Positions 25,591 to 34,391 are shown, numbered from the stretch's first letter. The stretch is 37,647 bases of DNA from Natrialba chahannaoensis JCM 10990 (GCF_000337135.1 NZ_AOIN01000093.1:6056-43702), one strand, 5' to 3'. Numbers and translations are program-made. The notes: generated by a model from the letters alone, not told the origin.

Positions 25591-25611
25591 TTGTACTAAC
25601 ACCGTGATTTC

Positions 25612-27438
25612 ATGGTGGAGAATAACAAGCGATACCGTACTGGTATCAAGCGACGCCGTGTCCTCCAAGGACTTACTGCAGCGGGTGTGGTTGGGGCTGC
25701 TGGCTGTCTGGATGGTCTTGGTGGCGACGACGAAACTGGCGATACCTACACCGTCGCCGACGGAACGGACGCCGAATCGATGAACTTCATTCAGGTGTCC
25801 GACGACAACACGAACAACCGACTCGCACTGGTGATGGACAGCGCGTACACGATCACCACTGACAACGAGATTTTCCCACTGTGGATGGACATCGAGGATA
25901 CCGGTGACGCGCAGGTGTACGTTGCAACCCTCCGCGACAACCTCCAGTGGGGCAATGACTACGGGCAGATGACCGCCTCGGACTGGGTCTACATGATCCA
26001 GGAGGTTCACCAGGGCGAAGGCAACTGGGCACTCTCCGAAGCAGCCGGCAACTGGGCTGGAACACACGTCGAAGAAACCGGTGAACTCGAGTTCCAGATC
26101 GAACTCGAAAACCCGAACGCCGACTGGCCGCTCGAGCCAGACCTCTGGGGATCGTACTGTATGCCACAGGGGCTGCTTGAGCCGTACGTCGACGAGCAGG
26201 ACGGTCAGGGTCTCGATCAGGACGCAGAAGTACAGGAACTCGCCTACGGTGGGAACCTTGGTCCATACACCTTCGAGCGCTGGGACCGCGACTCCGAGTT
26301 CGTTGCCGTCAAGAACGACGAGTACTACATGAACGACCTCGATGCGGATGACTTCCCAGACTACATCACCGAGGAGCAGGTCGAAGCCTGGCAAAACGCA
26401 CCAAACTTCGAGGAGTTTTCCTATCAGGCGATCGATGAGGAAAGCACTCGGTTGAGTGCGCTCGGGCGGGGAGAGATCGAGGAGACCAACATTCCGTCGA
26501 CTCGCGTCGAGCGGTTCGAGGGCCGGCCGGACGTCGACGTCATGGAGGTTCCGTACCCGTACCTGACCATCATGGCGTACAACCAGCGGATGAACGGCTG
26601 GGAGGAACTCCGCACGCGTGAGGTTCGCCAGGCACTCTCGATGGCGATCGACAAGGTCGAGATTTCGGAGAATATTCTCCGTGGCTACGCAGAGGTCGCA
26701 CACACGTTCCAGCCCCAGTGGTCCGAATGGTACGATGAATCCGAAGTGACTCGATTCGGCGAGGGAGATACCTACGATCCGGACGCTGCGCGAGACCTTC
26801 TCGAAGCGAACCTGAGCTCGGGGTACGGGTACGACAGCGACGGAACGCTCCTCGATCCAGACGGTGAGCAGGTCACGCTGACGATGGTCTACTCGCGTGG
26901 CACCGGAACGACTGAAACCACAGCTGAGTTTATGGGCGACGAGCTGGGGGAACTCGGCATTGAGGTCGAGTTCGAGTCGGTGACGTTCGACCAGATGATC
27001 CCGAACTACGTGCAGAACTCCTGGCAGGGCGACGAAGATGATCAGCCGTGGACCGGTGGCCCGAACAACGACGGTCCCCGTGATAACTCCGCAAGTACAG
27101 AAGACTGGGACCTGATGTACGGAATTAACTTCAACACCTATCCACGAACACCGGCGGCAACCGACGCGTTCTGGACGGAGGAGGCACCGACGAACTACTT
27201 CGGCTACGTCCCGGATGCTGACATGGAGTCGCTGTTTAGCACTGTCCGCACCAGCACAGACCAGAGCGAACGCGAGGAGACACTCGCAGAAATTTTTGGT
27301 GTCCTGAGTGAGGATCAGCCGGTCAACTTCGTCGCCATGAGCGACGATATCATCGGCTACCAGGGCTACGTCGATGGGCCCGAAGAGGTGTTCGGTCAGG
27401 CGTGGGACCGCCACACCTGGGTGTTCGACGAAGCATAA
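25612..27438 (+). CDS. Opp/Dpp-type ABC importer substrate-binding lipoprotein (operon 2)
   Basis: A 608-residue family-5 solute-binding protein. The N-terminus has a twin-arginine-type signal (KRRRVLQG at 13-20), a hydrophobic stretch LTAAGVVGAA and lipobox AAGC with Cys32. An acidic GlyAsp-rich linker follows. Stretches such as ASDWVYMIQEVHQGEGNW, VRQALSMAIDKVEISENILR, FQPQWSEWYDESEVTRFGEG and YDPDAARDLLEANL are characteristic. A late Tyr/Pro-rich part (YGINFNTYPRTPAATDAFWT) forms part of the usual closing lobe. It is clearly diverged from the operon 1 binding protein, so the two importers probably take different ligands. It is the first gene of the plus-strand operon, with a leaderless-type promoter. 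Confidence 0.92.
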   Translation: MVENNKRYRTGIKRRRVLQGLTAAGVVGAAGCLDGLGGDDETGDTYTVADGTDAESMNFIQVSDDNTNNRLALVMDSAYTITTDNEIFPLWMDIEDTGDAQVYVATLRDNLQWGNDYGQMTASDWVYMIQEVHQGEGNWALSEAAGNWAGTHVEETGELEFQIELENPNADWPLEPDLWGSYCMPQGLLEPYVDEQDGQGLDQDAEVQELAYGGNLGPYTFERWDRDSEFVAVKNDEYYMNDLDADDFPDYITEEQVEAWQNAPNFEEFSYQAIDEESTRLSALGRGEIEETNIPSTRVERFEGRPDVDVMEVPYPYLTIMAYNQRMNGWEELRTREVRQALSMAIDKVEISENILRGYAEVAHTFQPQWSEWYDESEVTRFGEGDTYDPDAARDLLEANLSSGYGYDSDGTLLDPDGEQVTLTMVYSRGTGTTETTAEFMGDELGELGIEVEFESVTFDQMIPNYVQNSWQGDEDDQPWTGGPNNDGPRDNSASTEDWDLMYGINFNTYPRTPAATDAFWTEEAPTNYFGYVPDADMESLFSTVRTSTDQSEREETLAEIFGVLSEDQPVNFVAMSDDIIGYQGYVDGPEEVFGQAWDRHTWVFDEA

Positions 27439-27562
27439 TCTCGCTGACCGACACCCAACTCGTGCGATAGCATCAACCTTAACGTAACCGAGAACGACAA
27501 AATCGAAATTCAACCGTGTTGCTACCTTTCAGATTCTTATTGGAATGCAGTGGTGATGGCGT

Positions 27563-28537
27563 ATGAGCATGACAACATACATTCTGCGTCGAGTTGCGTG
27601 GGCAGTCGTCGCGTCACTGATCGTCTTGACGCTGACGTTTATGCTCCTGTACTTTACGCCGGATACACAGCTTGCCGAAATGCAGTTCCAGGCCGCACAG
27701 GCCGGTGAAGACCCGCAAGAGATCGGAGACGCATACGAGAGCTACTACGGATACGACCAGCCGCTTCACGTCCAGTACGTCGACTTTATGGGGAACATGC
27801 TCTCACTCGACTGGGGATGGTCTGAAACACGTTCACAGCCGGTAACGACAGCGATAGCTGACGCAATACCGTACTCGATGATGTACGGGGTTCCCTCGAT
27901 CATCATCTCGACGATCCTCGGTATCGCAATCGGGCTGTACTCTGCGACCAACCAGTACACCCGGAGTGACTACGCGGCGACGTTCTTTGCCTTCTTCGGG
28001 CTAAGTATTCCGGACTTCTGGTTCGCAATTATCCTGCTCGTGATCTTCGGGGTGATGCTCGGCTGGGTGCCGATCCTGTTCGATACGAACGTAGCCATCT
28101 TCTCGTTAGAGAACGCCCAACAGCTGATACTCCCCATAATCGTGCTCACACTGAGCTCGATTGCGAGCCTGATGCGCTACTCGCGTGCAGAAGCACTCGA
28201 GTACGTCGAAGCTGAGTTCGTCAAGACGGCGAAGGCAAAGGGTGTTGAGGGGCGTCGAATCCTGACGCATCACATCTTCCGTCCAGCGTCGGTTCCGCTC
28301 GCGACGATTCTCGTGGGTGACCTCCTGGGAATTATCCTAGTGTCGTCATACCTGATCGAAGTGGTCTACGGCATTCCGGGACTTGGCATGCTCAGTTTCC
28401 GGGCAATTGTCAATCAGGATACGCCGCTAGTAATGGGGACAGTCCTGTTACCGGCGTTCCTGACGATTATCGGAAACCTGGCACAGGATGTCGCCTACAC
28501 AGTGCTCGATCCGCGGATCGACTACGGTGATTCCTGA
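27563..28537 (+). CDS. Opp/Dpp-type ABC importer permease B (operon 2)
   Basis: A 324-residue membrane permease with the DppB layout. It has N-terminal ILRRVAWAVVASLIVLTLTF, a polar region with YYGYDQPLHVQYVDFMGNML, and helices around IISTILGIAIGLYSA and FFGLSIPDFWFAIILLVIFG. The EAA-type coupling loop EAEFVKTAKAKGVEGRRILT precedes HHIFRPASVP, and the end is LAQDVAYTVLDPRIDYGDS. Its stop overlaps the next ATG by one base (TGATG). The 124-bp gap after the binding-protein gene shows no strong hairpin, unlike operon 1. Confidence 0.93.
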   Translation: MSMTTYILRRVAWAVVASLIVLTLTFMLLYFTPDTQLAEMQFQAAQAGEDPQEIGDAYESYYGYDQPLHVQYVDFMGNMLSLDWGWSETRSQPVTTAIADAIPYSMMYGVPSIIISTILGIAIGLYSATNQYTRSDYAATFFAFFGLSIPDFWFAIILLVIFGVMLGWVPILFDTNVAIFSLENAQQLILPIIVLTLSSIASLMRYSRAEALEYVEAEFVKTAKAKGVEGRRILTHHIFRPASVPLATILVGDLLGIILVSSYLIEVVYGIPGLGMLSFRAIVNQDTPLVMGTVLLPAFLTIIGNLAQDVAYTVLDPRIDYGDS

Positions 28538-29748
28538 TGTCGGTCGATACTGACACGCATGGGTCGACCGGCACTGAGACCGGAAGTCAAGAGACGTTCG
28601 AAGATGTCGACTGGGAGAGGGTCGACGACGCACGTCGATCGCTGTCGCTCAAGGCGGTCCTCATCGCGAGCATCTACATCGTCTTTACCGCCGGTGTCAT
28701 CTACGATTACGTCATCAAGACGCCGGGGACCGACACCATCGGAACGCTCGGTGTCAACCTGCAGGCACTCGACTGGCTGTACATTCTGACGCTGCTGTCG
28801 ATCCTGTGTTTCGTCGTCGTGCCGCTGTACGAGAACAAGCGGATGACGAAGTACTACTGGCGACAGTTCCGCAAGAACAAGGCGGCCGTTGTCAGCCTGA
28901 TTTACCTGGGAGTGATCTTCGTCATCGGCTCAATCGGACCGCGATTCCTTGATCGGCCGGCCGTCGAACCCAGCAACGCCTACCAGCCGCCAGTGTTCAT
29001 GTCGGTCGAAGAGTGGATGCCGGTCGAGTGTGCCGGTGAGGTCTCGGGTGGCCGCTGTCACGGTACCTGGGCCCACCCACTTGGGACGACCCACGAAGGG
29101 AAGGACATCCTCGTCTCGGTCATCTACGGGATGGAAGTCAGTATGCAAGTCGGCCTGATCGCCGCGATGATCACGATCACGATCGCGGCGATCGTCGGCG
29201 TGAGTGCCGCCTACTTCGGCGGCTGGATCGACGCCGTCCTCATGCGCTACGTCGACATCCAGATCACGTTCCCGACGTTCTTCCTGTACCTAATGATCGT
29301 CTACCTCTACGGGGGAAGCCTGTTCAGCATGATCGTGATCTTCGGCCTACTCGGCTGGGGCGGCATTGCACGCATCGTCCGGAGTGAGGCACTCCAACGC
29401 CGTGAAGAGGAGTACGTCCTCGCCGCGAAGAACGCGGGCGCAAGTAGTTTCTGGACGATGCGTCGGCATCTCCTGCCGAACGTCTCGAACAGCGTCATCA
29501 CTGCGGTAACGCTGTTGATCCCCGGACTCATCCTCTTCGAGGCGAGTCTGGCGTTCCTCGGCCTCGGTGACCCAACAGTCCCATCATGGGGTGAGGTCAT
29601 TGCATCCGGTCGGGACGACCTGGAGTACGCCTGGTGGATCTCGACGATTCCGGGGGTCTTCCTGTTCTTCACGATCCTCGCGTTCAACTTCATCGGCGAC
29701 GCGCTTCGTGACGCACTCGACCCACGCTCGGAGGGAAGTGGCGAATGA
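28537..29748 (+). CDS. Opp/Dpp-type ABC importer permease C (operon 2)
   Basis: A 403-residue membrane permease, about 100 longer than usual because of two extra N-terminal helices (AVLIASIYIVFTAGVIYDYV and WLYILTLLSILCFVVVPLY). The core starts with AAVVSLIYLGVIFVIGSIGP. HPLGTTHEGKDILVSVIYG, the coupling loop EEEYVLAAKNAGASSFWTMR, FLGLGDPTVPSWGEVI and the terminal FNFIGDALRDALDPR are classical DppC motifs. A small Cys-containing loop (VECAGEVSGGRCHGTWA) before HPLGT could form an external disulfide. It is translationally coupled to both neighbours (1-bp and 4-bp overlaps). Confidence 0.93.
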   Translation: MSVDTDTHGSTGTETGSQETFEDVDWERVDDARRSLSLKAVLIASIYIVFTAGVIYDYVIKTPGTDTIGTLGVNLQALDWLYILTLLSILCFVVVPLYENKRMTKYYWRQFRKNKAAVVSLIYLGVIFVIGSIGPRFLDRPAVEPSNAYQPPVFMSVEEWMPVECAGEVSGGRCHGTWAHPLGTTHEGKDILVSVIYGMEVSMQVGLIAAMITITIAAIVGVSAAYFGGWIDAVLMRYVDIQITFPTFFLYLMIVYLYGGSLFSMIVIFGLLGWGGIARIVRSEALQRREEEYVLAAKNAGASSFWTMRRHLLPNVSNSVITAVTLLIPGLILFEASLAFLGLGDPTVPSWGEVIASGRDDLEYAWWISTIPGVFLFFTILAFNFIGDALRDALDPRSEGSGE

Positions 29749-31049
29749 CGCCGACACCAACACCACCGTCCTCGCCGAGTCCTGACCGCGTCCGTGGGAA
29801 CGAGAGTGAGCACGAAGACGGAACCGAACCCGGTCACAAAGCCGGAGACGCATCTGACACAGGACCAACTCAATCCACCGCCACATCCACAACGACTACC
29901 CCCAACGAGTCGACCATGAATACCACTACGCAAGCCCGCACTGACACCAGAAGCGGCGACCCGCTGCTCACCGTCGAAAACCTCCGAACGGTGTTCGACA
30001 CCGACGACGGACAGGTACAGGCAGTTGACGGCGTCGACTTCTCCGTCCACCGCGGCGAAACCGTCTGTATCGTCGGCGAAAGCGGCTCCGGAAAGACGGT
30101 GACGAGCGAATCGATTACGCAACTGTTCAAGAGCCCACCCGGCTCGATCGCAGACGGCTCCGTCGTCTTCGACGGCGACGATCTGGCTGCTCGCTCTGCG
30201 GAGGAACTCACCCACATCCGTGGCGCACGAATCAGCCACATCTTCCAGAACCCACAGGGCGCACTCAACCCGGTCTACACTGTCGGTTGGCAACTCATCG
30301 AGGCGATTCAGCTCCACCAGGACATCAAGAAAGACGACGCCCGCGAGGAAGCCGTTGACCTCCTCAGCCGGGTCGGCATCCCCGAGGCCAGTGCCCGCCT
30401 CGATGATTACCCACACGAACTCTCCGGCGGCATGAAACAGCGCGTGATGATCGCAATGGCGCTCGCGTGCCAGCCCGACCTGCTCATCGCCGACGAGCCC
30501 ACGACGGCACTCGACGTGACCATTCAGGCCCAGATCCTCAGACTCCTGCGCGACCTCCAGGCGGAGTTCGAGATGGGCATCATCTTCATCACCCACGACC
30601 TCGGCGTCGTCGCCGAAATCGCAGACCGCGTCGTCGTCATGTACGCCGGCAAGGTGATGGAACGAGGCAGCGTCTACGACGTCTTCGAGTCGCCCTCTCA
30701 CCCCTACACGAAGGCGCTACTCGAGTGCCTGCCGGGCCATGGCTCATTGGGTGGCATTCCGGGATCGTTACCGGACCCGATCGACCCGCCCGAGGGCTGT
30801 CGGTTCGCAGACCGGTGTCCGTACGCGATGGAGGAGTGTCGAACCGGCGCACAGCCGGCTTTCGAGTCCGCTGCCGGGGATGGGCACGAGGTGTCGTGTG
30901 TCCACTACCAGACTGCGGACGACCCGTCGGTACTCGAGCGAGTCGGTGCCGACGCTGCGGTTGGCAGCGGTGAGCAGCGGTCCGGTCGGACGGATGGCGG
31001 GACGGATGATGGACAGGAGCGGACGAACGGAGGTGATCACCGTGAGTAA
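29745..31049 (+). CDS. Opp/Dpp-type ABC importer ATPase D (operon 2)
   Basis: A 434-residue ABC ATPase. The first ~65 residues are a disordered Thr/Pro/acidic leader; a second in-frame ATG at 29916 would remove most of it, but ATG 29745 fits the 4-bp overlap with the permease stop. The ATPase core shows Walker [10 protein letters not shown]-loop [12 protein letters not shown], signature LSGGMKQR, Walker [13 protein letters not shown] and H-loop FITHDLGVV, with normal spacing. The C-terminal four-cysteine motif is intact ([18 protein letters not shown], then VSCVHY). A Gly/Asp-rich tail follows, and its coding DNA contains the strong ribosome-binding site for the next gene. Confidence 0.93.
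   Translation: MTPTPTPPSSPSPDRVRGNESEHEDGTEPGHKAGDASDTGPTQSTATSTTTTPNESTMNTTTQARTDTRSGDPLLTVENLRTVFDTDDGQVQAVDGVDFSVHRGETVCIVGESGSGKTVTSESITQLFKSPPGSIADGSVVFDGDDLAARSAEELTHIRGARISHIFQNPQGALNPVYTVGWQLIEAIQLHQDIKKDDAREEAVDLLSRVGIPEASARLDDYPHELSGGMKQRVMIAMALACQPDLLIADEPTTALDVTIQAQILRLLRDLQAEFEMGIIFITHDLGVVAEIADRVVVMYAGKVMERGSVYDVFESPSHPYTKALLECLPGHGSLGGIPGSLPDPIDPPEGCRFADRCPYAMEECRTGAQPAFESAAGDGHEVSCVHYQTADDPSVLERVGADAAVGSGEQRSGRTDGGTDDGQERTNGGDHRE
31029..31038 (+). promoter_or_regulatory. Strong Shine-Dalgarno for ATPase F inside the end of ATPase D
   Basis: GGAGGTGATC is a near-perfect match to the anti-Shine-Dalgarno at the 3' end of 16S rRNA. It ends 3 nt before the GTG at 31042 and decides that start over the in-frame GTG at 31033, which lies inside it. 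Confidence 0.7.
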
Positions 31050-32400
31050 CCGATCAGCTGGCCGCCGTCGTGGCAACACCGGCAGTGACGAGCCGTTGCT
31101 CTCCGTCCGAAACCTGAAGAAACACTATCCGATCACGGAGGGAATTCTCTCGAAGGAAGTCGGCCGCGTTCGCGCTGTCGACGGAATCGACTTCGACGTC
31201 TATCCCGGCGAGACGGTTGGAATCGTCGGCGAAAGTGGCTGCGGGAAATCCACCGCTGCGAGTTCGCTCATCCGCCTCGAAGAGCCAACCGAGGGGACGG
31301 TCCGGTTCGATGGTGAGGATATCACCGAATACGACAGCGGGGAGATGAAGGCGTTTAGACGCCGCGTCCAGATGATCTTTCAGGATCCAGAGTCGAGTTT
31401 CGACCCACGGATGAGCATCGGTGATGCGATCGCCGAGCCGCTGACGGTACAGGGGCTGACTGACAAGCCCCGTCGAAACGAGATTGTGGCCGATCTGTTA
31501 GAACGGGTTGGCCTCTCCGAATCGGATGCCGACCGCTACCCACACGAGTTGAGCGGTGGGCAGAAACAGCGCGTCGGCCTTGCGCGGGCGCTCTCGATGA
31601 ACCCCGACATGATTATCGCAGACGAGCCGGTGTCGGCGCTCGACGTCTCGATCCAGTCCGAGATTCTGGCACTGATGAACGACCTCCAGAAGAATTTCGG
31701 ACTCAGTATCCTGATCATCAGTCACAACCTGGCTGTTATTCGCCAGATTTGTGACCGCGTCGCCGTCATGTACCTCGGGGAAGTCGTCGAACTCGGACGG
31801 ACGGACGAGGTCTTCGCGAATCCGCAACATCCCTACACGCGGGCGTTGCTGGCCTCGATCCCGACCGCCGATCCGACCGATCGTGGTATGGGTGTCGAAC
31901 TCACTGGCGACGTGCCGAGTCCGTCGAACCCACCGTCGGGCTGTCGGTTCCACACGCGATGTCCCGAGGTCATCCAACCAGAGGGCTACGAGTTCGACCA
32001 GCAAACCTGGCGGCGTGTGATGGATCTCCGCCAGAAACTCGACGACAGCGCGCTCAACGTCGAGGCAATCCGCGAGATGCTCATCACCGAGGTCGACGAG
32101 TACGAAACGACTGAAGAAGTGACGACCGCCGAAACGAAGGCCCGACTGCGCGATGAGTTCGATATTCCGAAGCCGCTCTCGGACCCACAAGCGGAGGCCG
32201 TTCTCGAGTCGGCGATCGAAAATATCGTGACTGACAACGAGGACGATGCTCGCGACTTACTCGCTACCGAGTTCGCGACGCCGTGTGAGACGCAGTCGCC
32301 CGCACTCGAGGAGACCGATGCCGGACAGACTGCGTCCTGTCTTCGTATCGAGAACGAACTGCCGCCGACGGAACTCGACCAGACGGTTCGATCGGACTGA
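31042..32400 (+). CDS. Opp/Dpp-type ABC importer ATPase F (operon 2)
   Basis: A 452-residue F-type ABC ATPase: Walker [10 protein letters not shown]-loop [12 protein letters not shown], signature LSGGQKQR, Walker [13 protein letters not shown]-loop IISHNLAV. As in the operon 1 paralogue, the C-terminal cysteine motif is split. GCRFHTRCP is followed by about 107 residues of acidic helices before PCETQ, and a final Cys sits in TASCLRIE. The start is GTG at 31042, fixed by the Shine-Dalgarno at 31029-31038; the frame overlaps the end of ATPase D by 8 bp. The frame is open far upstream within ATPase D, but that part is not protein-like. It is the last gene of the plus-strand operon. Confidence 0.93.
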   Translation: MSNRSAGRRRGNTGSDEPLLSVRNLKKHYPITEGILSKEVGRVRAVDGIDFDVYPGETVGIVGESGCGKSTAASSLIRLEEPTEGTVRFDGEDITEYDSGEMKAFRRRVQMIFQDPESSFDPRMSIGDAIAEPLTVQGLTDKPRRNEIVADLLERVGLSESDADRYPHELSGGQKQRVGLARALSMNPDMIIADEPVSALDVSIQSEILALMNDLQKNFGLSILIISHNLAVIRQICDRVAVMYLGEVVELGRTDEVFANPQHPYTRALLASIPTADPTDRGMGVELTGDVPSPSNPPSGCRFHTRCPEVIQPEGYEFDQQTWRRVMDLRQKLDDSALNVEAIREMLITEVDEYETTEEVTTAETKARLRDEFDIPKPLSDPQAEAVLESAIENIVTDNEDDARDLLATEFATPCETQSPALEETDAGQTASCLRIENELPPTELDQTVRSD

Positions 32401-32518
32401 CCGACGCGGGTCGACTCGCTAGCAATCTGTCCGCCGCTATTCTGGTTTTGACTCGGCTTCGCTGAGATGCGATGCTCGGTGTTCGCTTCTCGGTGTTCAG
32501 TGTGACGCGATTAGTCGC

Positions 32519-32932
32519 TTACCAGTACTCCGTCCCGAACGTCACGACGAGAACCAGGCCGCCAGCGAGCAAAAATCGAACGCCGCGTGACAAGCGCTCG
32601 GATTCCGTAAGGGGATTCGAACTGTTCAGTAGTGATGCCAGGCGCTCCTGATGTGGTGTCGGCGTCTCTGCATCGGACTCGAGTTGGGGTCGTGTTTCGT
32701 CGTCGTCTTCCAGTTCGCGTTTGACTCGTGGGCGGACGCCGGGTCGGGTAAGGATGGTTCCGAACGTCAGGAGGAGGATGCCGATGACGAACATTGCTTC
32801 ACGGACTGTCGTCCAGTTGCCGCCGCGGATCACCGAGACGACGAGTCCAATCACGGCTACGGCGGCGGTGATGAGTAGTGCAGAGACCAGCGCATCGGCG
32901 GTGCGGAGGAGCCGACGGGACTCCTGTGTCAT
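32519..32932 (-). CDS. Small haloarchaeal membrane protein, unknown function
   Basis: A 137-residue protein. Two membrane helices lie near the N-terminus (ALVSALLITAAVAVIGLVVS and AMFVIGILLLTFGTILT), followed by a basic patch RPGVRPRVKRE and a polar acidic linker (DDDETRPQLESDAETPTPHQ). A third helix comes near the end (FLLAGGLVLVVTFGTEYW). No catalytic or transport motif is visible. It faces away from operon 2's end and has a clear ATG. It may belong to a haloarchaeal DUF family of three-helix proteins, but I do not recognise which. Confidence 0.7.
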   Translation of the reverse strand: MTQESRRLLRTADALVSALLITAAVAVIGLVVSVIRGGNWTTVREAMFVIGILLLTFGTILTRPGVRPRVKRELEDDDETRPQLESDAETPTPHQERLASLLNSSNPLTESERLSRGVRFLLAGGLVLVVTFGTEYW

Positions 32933-33061
32933 GTCGCTATCTGAGTGGGGGGTCTACTTCTAGTGTCTGGTTTGTGTTATCCGTGCACAGATGCTGGACG
33001 AGCCAGTGGTGAGTTATTATAGGATCCGGTGGGTATCCGGTTGCTACTTGTGTTCGCCCCG

Positions 33062-33136
33062 AACCGTATCGGGAGGTGGATTTGAACTACGCCAACTTCG
33101 GTCGCTTCGCTCCCTCGTTGTCTACTTCAAATCCAC
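33062..33136. repeat. tRNA 3'-end copy A with foldback
   Basis: 33062-33090 matches the T-arm and acceptor 3' end of the neighbouring initiator tRNA plus 6 bp of its flank at 25 of 29 positions. An inverted copy TTCAAATCCAC at 33126-33136 pairs exactly with GTGGATTTGAA at 33076-33086 across 39 nt that include CTTCGGTCGCTTCGCTCCCT. It is too incomplete to be a functional tRNA. Confidence 0.7.
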
Positions 33137-33202
33137 TCTAAACCATTTTCACGATCCTGGACCCACACCTTGCTCCGCTCGGTGTTCGTCATTGAATTCG
33201 TG

Positions 33203-33274
33203 AAACATAACGGGAGGTAGATTTGAACCACGGCGAGACATGCTCGCTAGCGCTGTGCGTGTCTCGTTTGGTTC
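33203..33274. repeat. tRNA 3'-end copy B with foldback
   Basis: 33203-33231 matches the same tRNA 3' region (including flank AAACAT) at 27 of 29 positions. It runs into an inverted repeat: GAACCA 33225-33230 with TGGTTC 33269-33274, and CGAGACATGC 33234-33243 with GCGTGTCTCG 33257-33266. Partial tRNA 3' copies of this kind are typical attachment-site scars of elements that integrate at tRNA genes. Confidence 0.7.
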
Positions 33275-33325
33275 GAACAACCACATGCTATGGGTGACGC
33301 TCACGAATTTGTTCACGCCAAAACA

Positions 33326-33400
33326 TAGCGGGAGGTAGATTTGAACTACCGGTCTGCGGGTTATGAGCCCGCCGGAATCTCCTGGCTATCCCATCCCGCT
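33326..33400 (-). tRNA. Initiator tRNA-Met (CAT)
   Basis: On the minus strand this folds as a standard 75-nt cloverleaf. The 7-bp acceptor stem AGCGGGA pairs with TCCCGCT and the discriminator is A73. The anticodon stem GCGGG/CCCGC encloses loop CTCATAA, with anticodon CAT at 33363-33365. The T-arm reads GTAGTTCAAATCTAC. Three stacked G-C pairs next to the anticodon loop and the A1-U72 pair are features of archaeal initiator tRNA. CCA is not encoded. The 3' end borders the two partial copies downstream. Confidence 0.93.
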
Positions 33401-33460
33401 ACCATATCGTAACCCGGTGTGCTAGTTAAGGGTTGTGTTTCGGACGCCGTGTGCGGGTTT

Positions 33461-33913
33461 CTACCGTCCGTCTCGGTGTACCTTCCACGTGTAGAGGCTC
33501 TCACAGGTGTAGTTCACGAAGAACCCAATCCCAATTCCAACCAGGTTTGCGATAACATAGTTGACGTCGTACCAGTTGACCAACACTGCAAGTACCGTCA
33601 GCGTCACCAGAAATCCACCGAACCGGACCGCGTTGGACCGCAGAAATCGCTTTCCGAACGCCCACGTGCTCACCTTGCCGTGGCTGGCGAACGTCCAGTA
33701 CTCGTTCAAAATGAAAATGACGATAATCGAGAGCTCCCAGGAGATGACCTTCGCGAACACCGGATTCAGGCTAGCCAGTTCGACCAATGCAATGAGTCCA
33801 ACGTTGTCAACCGTCGCACCGACGAATCCAACGCTGGCGAACTGACTGAATCGACTCGTCGAGAGCAACGCACGCCCACGCGTTCGAATCGCATCAATAA
33901 GTGACTCAGCCAT
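33461..33913 (-). CDS. GtrA-like membrane protein
   Basis: A 150-residue protein with four membrane helices in the GtrA pattern: FSQFASVGFVGATVDNVGLI, NPVFAKVISWELSIIVIFIL followed by NEYWTFA, a third helix GGFLVTLTVLAVLVNW, and VIANLVGIGIGFFVNYTCES before LYTWKV. GtrA-family proteins are thought to help move lipid-linked sugars across the membrane, for cell-surface or glycan synthesis. The NEYWTF motif after helix 2 and the F-x-N-Y motif in helix 4 are strong family marks. The start ATG at 33913 is clear. It sits upstream of the initiator tRNA on the same strand, with no sugar-transfer genes adjacent. Confidence 0.88.
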   Translation of the reverse strand: MAESLIDAIRTRGRALLSTSRFSQFASVGFVGATVDNVGLIALVELASLNPVFAKVISWELSIIVIFILNEYWTFASHGKVSTWAFGKRFLRSNAVRFGGFLVTLTVLAVLVNWYDVNYVIANLVGIGIGFFVNYTCESLYTWKVHRDGR

Positions 33914-34124
33914 CTGGACTCCGTGCTTGACTTTCAGACGTGTTGACCGACCGGACTCGAGTACAGCTGAACTGTGGGGTGGGTGCTAACAGCTGCGTCC
34001 GGTGTCGATCGTGCGGTTGTGAGATTGTGAAATCGTGAGTGACAGGGTGGCTTCTGAGCCACGTGTTGAGAGTGTGTTTCGATGGGGTAGATCGAAAGAG
34101 AGTCGAAAACGATGCCCTGACGTG

Positions 34125-34391
34125 TTACACTGCGAGGTCTCCCTGGGGACGGACAACGTCGACGGCGTCGGCGTCGACGCGTTCGACATCAAGGAAGTGT
34201 GGAATGTAGTTCTGGTGTTCGAAGTCCTCGTACTCCGAGTCGGCACCGACGATACACCACAGCTGGACCTCTTCGGGACCGTGCCACTCGCCATTGCGGT
34301 TGATCCCGAAGCAGACGAGTTCCTCACCGTCGTGTTCGATGATTGCCCCTTTTCGGATGCCGGGGTCCCCGTGGATGATGAGCCGCTTCAT
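34125..34391 (-). CDS. Small conserved haloarchaeal protein (HAH_0734-like)
   Basis: An 88-residue acidic protein beginning MKRLIIHGDPGIRKGAIIEH, with strands EELVCFGINRNGEWHG and VQLWCIVGADSEYEDF, ending in VDVVRPQGDLAV. It resembles the small haloarchaeal family annotated HAH_0734-like, with no known function. It is divergent from the L44e/S27e/aIF2-alpha cluster, and I recall this neighbourhood as typical. A TATA-like TTTAAT on the minus strand about 27 bp upstream fits a leaderless transcript. Its short length and beta-rich pattern suggest a single small domain. Recognition is from memory of family sequences, not a search. Confidence 0.72.
   Translation of the reverse strand: MKRLIIHGDPGIRKGAIIEHDGEELVCFGINRNGEWHGPEEVQLWCIVGADSEYEDFEHQNYIPHFLDVERVDADAVDVVRPQGDLAV

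Larger units (their letters stand above)
25103..25611. promoter_or_regulatory. Shared divergent control region of the two importer operons
   Basis: This 509-bp gene-free region is clearly AT-rich and separates two binding-protein genes that point away from each other. It contains a TATA-like box near each start codon and another strong one (CTTATAAATA at 25407-25416). A cluster of ACAAT/ATTGT half-sites lies at 25173-25205, and there is a 7-bp perfect inverted repeat at 25321-25337. No protein-coding frame here looks real. Confidence 0.65.
32933..33325. other. 393-bp gene-free stretch with tRNA-derived repeats
   Basis: No protein gene is supported here. The right two thirds hold two partial copies of the 3' half of the adjacent tRNA gene, each followed by an inverted copy of part of itself (listed separately). 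The left part (32933-33060) shows nothing recognisable. Confidence 0.6.

Noticed and set aside
25585..27513. 642-codon open frame antisense to the operon 2 binding-protein gene
   Set aside because: It lies entirely opposite a clear family-5 binding protein and has the Val/Arg/His-rich composition of antisense frames in G+C-rich DNA; no domain is visible.
29307..30701. 464-codon open frame antisense to permease C and ATPase D of operon 2
   Set aside because: Mirror of genuine ABC genes; no start signal or protein-like pattern.
33062..33231. Additional tRNA genes in the copies beside the initiator tRNA
   Set aside because: Only the T-arm and acceptor 3' part is present; there is no anticodon or D arm.
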